Of a stretch of DNA of 64,000 nucleotides, positions 61,587-64,000 are shown piece by piece. The translations under genes were made by a program, and so were the position numbers. How positions within the stretch are numbered: position 1 is the stretch's first letter; each line of letters begins with the position of its first letter. A model generated the notes under the pieces. It was not told the origin of the DNA, made no database searches, and saw only the letters and a list, made by a program, of their open reading frames with translations. Source of the DNA: UBA2336 sp964404445 (GTDB taxonomy: Bacteria > Bacteroidota > Bacteroidia > Cytophagales > Cyclobacteriaceae); assembly GCA_964404445.1 (NCBI GenBank), contig CAYOJW010000001.1:620001-684000 (forward strand). Reading direction: 5' to 3'.

Positions 61587-62354
61587 TTACGAGTTACTGC
61601 CCACGCCCTGATTCCACTCGTACACCTTTTCTGAAATTTCGATTAACAGATCGGGATGTTTTTCTAACGCATTGCCGATTACAATCATGTCGGCACCGGC
61701 CTCTAATGCTGTAAAGGCTTTTTGTTTGGTGTTGATACCGCCCCCGATAATGAGCGGAATGTTAATGGCCTTTTTAACCGTAGCGATCATTCGGGCACTG
61801 ATTTCTTTTTCGGCACCGCTACCTGCATCCATGTACATGGCACGTAACCCTAACATTTCACCGGCCATAGCGGTGCAGGCGGCCAACGAATACTTATCGT
61901 CAGGGATAGGTGTGGTGTTGCTGATGTACGCTACCGATGTGGTACGGCCTGAGTTGATGAGCATATACCCGGTAGGGATAATTTCGAGTTTTGTATTTTT
62001 GATGATGGGTGCGGCTACAACGTGTTGCCCGATTAACAACTCCGGGTTGCGACCTGAAATCAACGAAAGAAAAAAGATGGCATCGGCTGATGGCTCGATT
62101 TGCATGGTGTTGCCCGGAAACAAAATAACAGGAATAGACACACTGTCTTTAATTTGTTTCACTACCTCCGACATATTAACAGTTGTTACCAGACTGCCGC
62201 CTACTAAAAAAAAGTCAACTAAGTTTTCGCTGGCTAAGTTTATTAAATGCCGAAGCTGGGCTGTATCGTTGATCTTATCAGGATCAACCAAAACGGCAAT
62301 TGATTTTTTTCCGCTGCGCGAGCGATCCGTTAACGTGTCAAGAATTCTGTTCAT
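61587..62354 (-). CDS. Geranylgeranylglyceryl phosphate synthase-like (PcrB/GGGPS)
   Basis: 255 residues, TIM barrel. AVLVDPDKIN near residue 20, FLVGGSLVT, FPGNTMQIEPSADA, MYMDAGSGA and LIIGGGINTKQKA, ADMIVIGNALEKHP define the GGGPS family. In archaea this makes the first ether lipid bond; Bacteroidota homologues make GGGP in vitro, but their product in vivo is not settled. Overlaps the next upstream gene by 17 bp. Confidence 0.88.
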   Translation of the reverse strand: MNRILDTLTDRSRSGKKSIAVLVDPDKINDTAQLRHLINLASENLVDFFLVGGSLVTTVNMSEVVKQIKDSVSIPVILFPGNTMQIEPSADAIFFLSLISGRNPELLIGQHVVAAPIIKNTKLEIIPTGYMLINSGRTTSVAYISNTTPIPDDKYSLAACTAMAGEMLGLRAMYMDAGSGAEKEISARMIATVKKAINIPLIIGGGINTKQKAFTALEAGADMIVIGNALEKHPDLLIEISEKVYEWNQGVGSNS

Positions 62355-62742
62355 GCTCCTTCTTTTCGGTCTGCGCTTGTAAATATTCCGTTAGTTTTTC
62401 TTTGGCTATGCTTAACAATAACGCTCCGCCCTGGCTTACCAATGCAGTGCCTACATGCGATAAAATGGCCGATACGGTAGAAGGCTCATCGTCTTCTTCA
62501 ATATCTGATTCGGACACACGCTCTTTAGCCTTTTTGATTTTCTTCTTCTTTTTAGAGCCGGATAGTTGCGTATAAGCAAAATAGGTGAGGGCTAATGCGC
62601 CTCCGATGATAACCGCATTGGTAATAATTTTTTCGGTACGCTCGGCAATGGCCTGCGTTTCGTCTTGCAGCCCTTTACGGTGACGCGCTGTTTTTGTCAA
62701 CAAAGCACTTTTTACCGGATCGTCTGTGTCTGATAATTCCAT
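62338..62742 (-). CDS. Membrane-associated hypothetical protein, 134 aa
   Basis: 134 residues: a polar N-terminus with coil-forming charged residues, one membrane span about 41-58 (IITNAVIIGGALALTYFAY), a K-rich patch (GSKKKKKIKKAKE), acidic segment, then an amphipathic hydrophobic helix and a charged tail. It lies one bp after the holin-like gene and overlaps the GGGPS gene. Probably an inner-membrane accessory protein; no family recognised. Confidence 0.6.
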   Translation of the reverse strand: MELSDTDDPVKSALLTKTARHRKGLQDETQAIAERTEKIITNAVIIGGALALTYFAYTQLSGSKKKKKIKKAKERVSESDIEEDDEPSTVSAILSHVGTALVSQGGALLLSIAKEKLTEYLQAQTEKKEHEQNS

Positions 62743-62743
62743 A

Positions 62744-63109
62744 TCACTTTTGAATGATTATATCTTTCAACTTCTTTTCGAGGCTTCGGCTGATGCTGTT
62801 GCGAAAAATCACAATAATCAACAACAGCAAAAAATAAAATGCGGCTACAATGCCAAATCCGCCAAAGGCGCCTAACGATTCGCCCAGCTTAAAGGCAACG
62901 GCTACACTTACAAAAACCAGGAAGAATGTAAACAACAGGGCGCTCAGCATCAGCAATGAAACTTTTGCCAGTGCGCGTGCCAGGTCTTCTTTCATTTCAT
63001 ACTTCACCAGCTCGATGCGACCCTCTAAGTACCCGGTAAGGTTGTTCACCAGGCCGTCAAGCTTTAAGAACTTCAACAGGGTATCTTTTATCATAACGTT
63101 TGATTCCAT
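62744..63109 (-). CDS. Phage-holin-superfamily (YqjE/DUF1469-like) membrane protein
   Basis: 121 residues: an N-terminal amphipathic region GYLEGRIELVKYEMKEDLARAL, then two membrane spans (about 46-72 and 78-100) with a positively charged C-terminus. This is the YqjE/Holin-X pattern, which despite its name is found on chromosomes without prophages. Role unknown; envelope-associated by context. Confidence 0.75.
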   Translation of the reverse strand: MESNVMIKDTLLKFLKLDGLVNNLTGYLEGRIELVKYEMKEDLARALAKVSLLMLSALLFTFFLVFVSVAVAFKLGESLGAFGGFGIVAAFYFLLLLIIVIFRNSISRSLEKKLKDIIIQK

Positions 63110-63195
63110 GCAATATAGGCAAAGATCGTAAAAGACAGGTGCCGGAAACCTGCGTTTTAACCGGGAGAAAAACGTTTAATGCCGGGAAAAAGCGA

Positions 63196-64000
63196 TTATT
63201 CCGGAATACCCTCGTGCAGAATTTCGTGTTTCGCTTCCGCCTCCTGCACCGAGTTTTTGTTGAGGTAAATCAGCGAGAACGGTAAAAAGAAAAAGATAAC
63301 CAGTATATATACAAACACGATAAGTCTGTACCGAAGTGTGAGCTTGCCTAACCGGCTGGCAAGCGTAAGCGGGATTTTCCGCAAAATGGGTATCGGGTAA
63401 AACAGTAATACGCCAATCAGGTTAAAAAGAAAATGGGCAATGGCCATACTTAACGCCCCGCTGGTGTTGCCATTAAACAGTGCCGCAATAAATGCCGTAA
63501 TGGTAGTACCAATGTTTGCGCCTAAAATAAACGGTGCGGCTTTTCGTAACGATACAATGCGTTGGGCAACGATGGGCACTACTACCGAAGTGGTAATGGT
63601 ACTTGAACGAATGGCCGCTGTTGTAATCGTTCCCCAGAAAAACGACTTCCATCCGTTCTTAAAAAAGAAACGACTGAAACGTTCTGGCGAATTAGCCAAT
63701 AACAAACCCGAAATAAGTTTCCGGAATAAGAGAATGGAACTGAATAGCAGCACGAACGAAATCAATGCCAGTACAAAACCATTGTCGATGATGTTGATAA
63801 TGTAGTCAGATACCGGCTCGAAAATATACCACCGTGGTGCAAACGAATGTTGAACAGGTGTTGCCGGAGGATGAAAGAAGTGCGTGGCGATCCAGTTCGA
63901 CAACCCCGATAGAAAACCGTAGTAGTATTCCAGCGGAAACAAAATCACTACAACTAAGATTTTAAAAAAGCCATTATAAGTTCCGGCTGCAGCCGCCCTG
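63196..64000 (-). CDS. Na/Pi cotransporter family protein, start beyond window
   Basis: The frame runs open to the end of the window, so the N-terminus is outside. The visible 268 residues include the family repeat LGANIGTTITAFIAALFNGN and several membrane spans, as in NptA/YjbB (PF02690). The other repeat (an N-terminal half with QSSSAT-type residues) would be upstream. Mediates sodium-coupled phosphate movement, direction not predictable. Confidence 0.85.
   Translation of the reverse strand, partial: RAAAAGTYNGFFKILVVVILFPLEYYYGFLSGLSNWIATHFFHPPATPVQHSFAPRWYIFEPVSDYIINIIDNGFVLALISFVLLFSSILLFRKLISGLLLANSPERFSRFFFKNGWKSFFWGTITTAAIRSSTITTSVVVPIVAQRIVSLRKAAPFILGANIGTTITAFIAALFNGNTSGALSMAIAHFLFNLIGVLLFYPIPILRKIPLTLASRLGKLTLRYRLIVFVYILVIFFFLPFSLIYLNKNSVQEAEAKHEILHEGIPE

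Noticed and set aside
61587..62354. GGGPS as evidence of archaeal DNA or recent transfer
   Set aside because: The family is widespread in Bacteroidota, and neighbours and codon use are ordinary for this window.
62744..63109. A holin-family gene as a sign of a prophage
   Set aside because: The YqjE/Holin-X group is chromosomal and no phage structural, lysis or integrase genes are near.
1..64000. CRISPR arrays, tRNA or rRNA genes
   Set aside because: No regularly spaced repeats with unique spacers and no cloverleaf or rRNA-like stretch were recognised when reading the intergenic gaps; a tRNAscan-SE/Infernal run would be decisive.

Overview
The window looks like a chromosomal segment of a Bacteroidota bacterium, most likely order Cytophagales; the family cannot be fixed from sequence alone. 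The evidence is lineage-typical content: a T9SS C-terminal sorting domain protein, PorZ, a DUF4270 lipoprotein, a bacterial GGGP synthase, an Oar-like CarboxypepD_reg/TonB receptor, a DUF4254 protein beside a GT9 glycosyltransferase, almost no Shine-Dalgarno sites, and TAnnTTTG-type -7 promoter boxes. I found no rRNA, tRNA, CRISPR array, intact insertion sequence or prophage.

Layout. 1-852: C-terminal half of an M16 peptidase. 926-5568: a T9SS-exported PKD-like protein followed by three tandem lipoprotein metalloproteases (HExxHxxGxxH) whose DNA is a mosaic; this is the most unusual locus here. 5761-9297: acyl-CoA dehydrogenase, a YugP-like membrane metallopeptidase, a flippase-like membrane protein and panD. 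9329-14402: panC, a divergent short GT5 protein, a DUF4270 lipoprotein and glmS. 14448-18069: glutamate-synthase-like protein and a BamA/TamA-like barrel. 18303-21659: Oar-like receptor ending in a 58-bp perfect palindrome. 21846-23888: a DUF4258/DUF2283 pair, debris and a frameshifted AAA_14/DUF4143 ATPase (accessory patch). 24089-28544: YdcF, GNAT, RsmB-like methyltransferase, NTF2-like protein, RmuC. 28685-35087: ornithine aminotransferase, GT9, DUF4254, a possible thiamine pyrophosphokinase, prmC, ribD, cupin, free-Met-sulfoxide reductase. 35150-42770: Psd, glutamate dehydrogenase, CdsA, CPBP protease, Dus, EamA transporter, purH. 42883-49540: mreB-mreC-mreD-mrdA-rodA with a di-haem peroxidase behind. 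49689-52219: accessory patch with a membrane-anchored HTH regulator, a hydrolase, palindromic repeats and a displaced copy of a gene end. 52220-57144: hypothetical protein, ferredoxin, tdk, porZ, recO. 57352-59239: small XRE regulator with a clear operator, transglutaminase-like lipoprotein and DUF2846 protein. 59537-64000: histidine kinase/response regulator, GGGPS operon and the start-truncated Na/Pi cotransporter.

Most genes are housekeeping and fit together as envelope biogenesis: phospholipid synthesis (CdsA, Psd, GGGPS), amino-sugar supply (GlmS), cell shape (Mre/PBP2/RodA), outer-membrane assembly (BamA/TamA-like) and T9SS export (PorZ plus one cargo). The accessory signals are the protease array with its divergent active-site cassettes, an apparent set of leaderless promoters with a constant 3-4 nt spacing to the start codon, a three-hairpin palindromic repeat present in opposite orientations, and a 65-bp gene-end duplication bracketing about 2 kb. 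All family assignments are from reading motifs, not from database searches.
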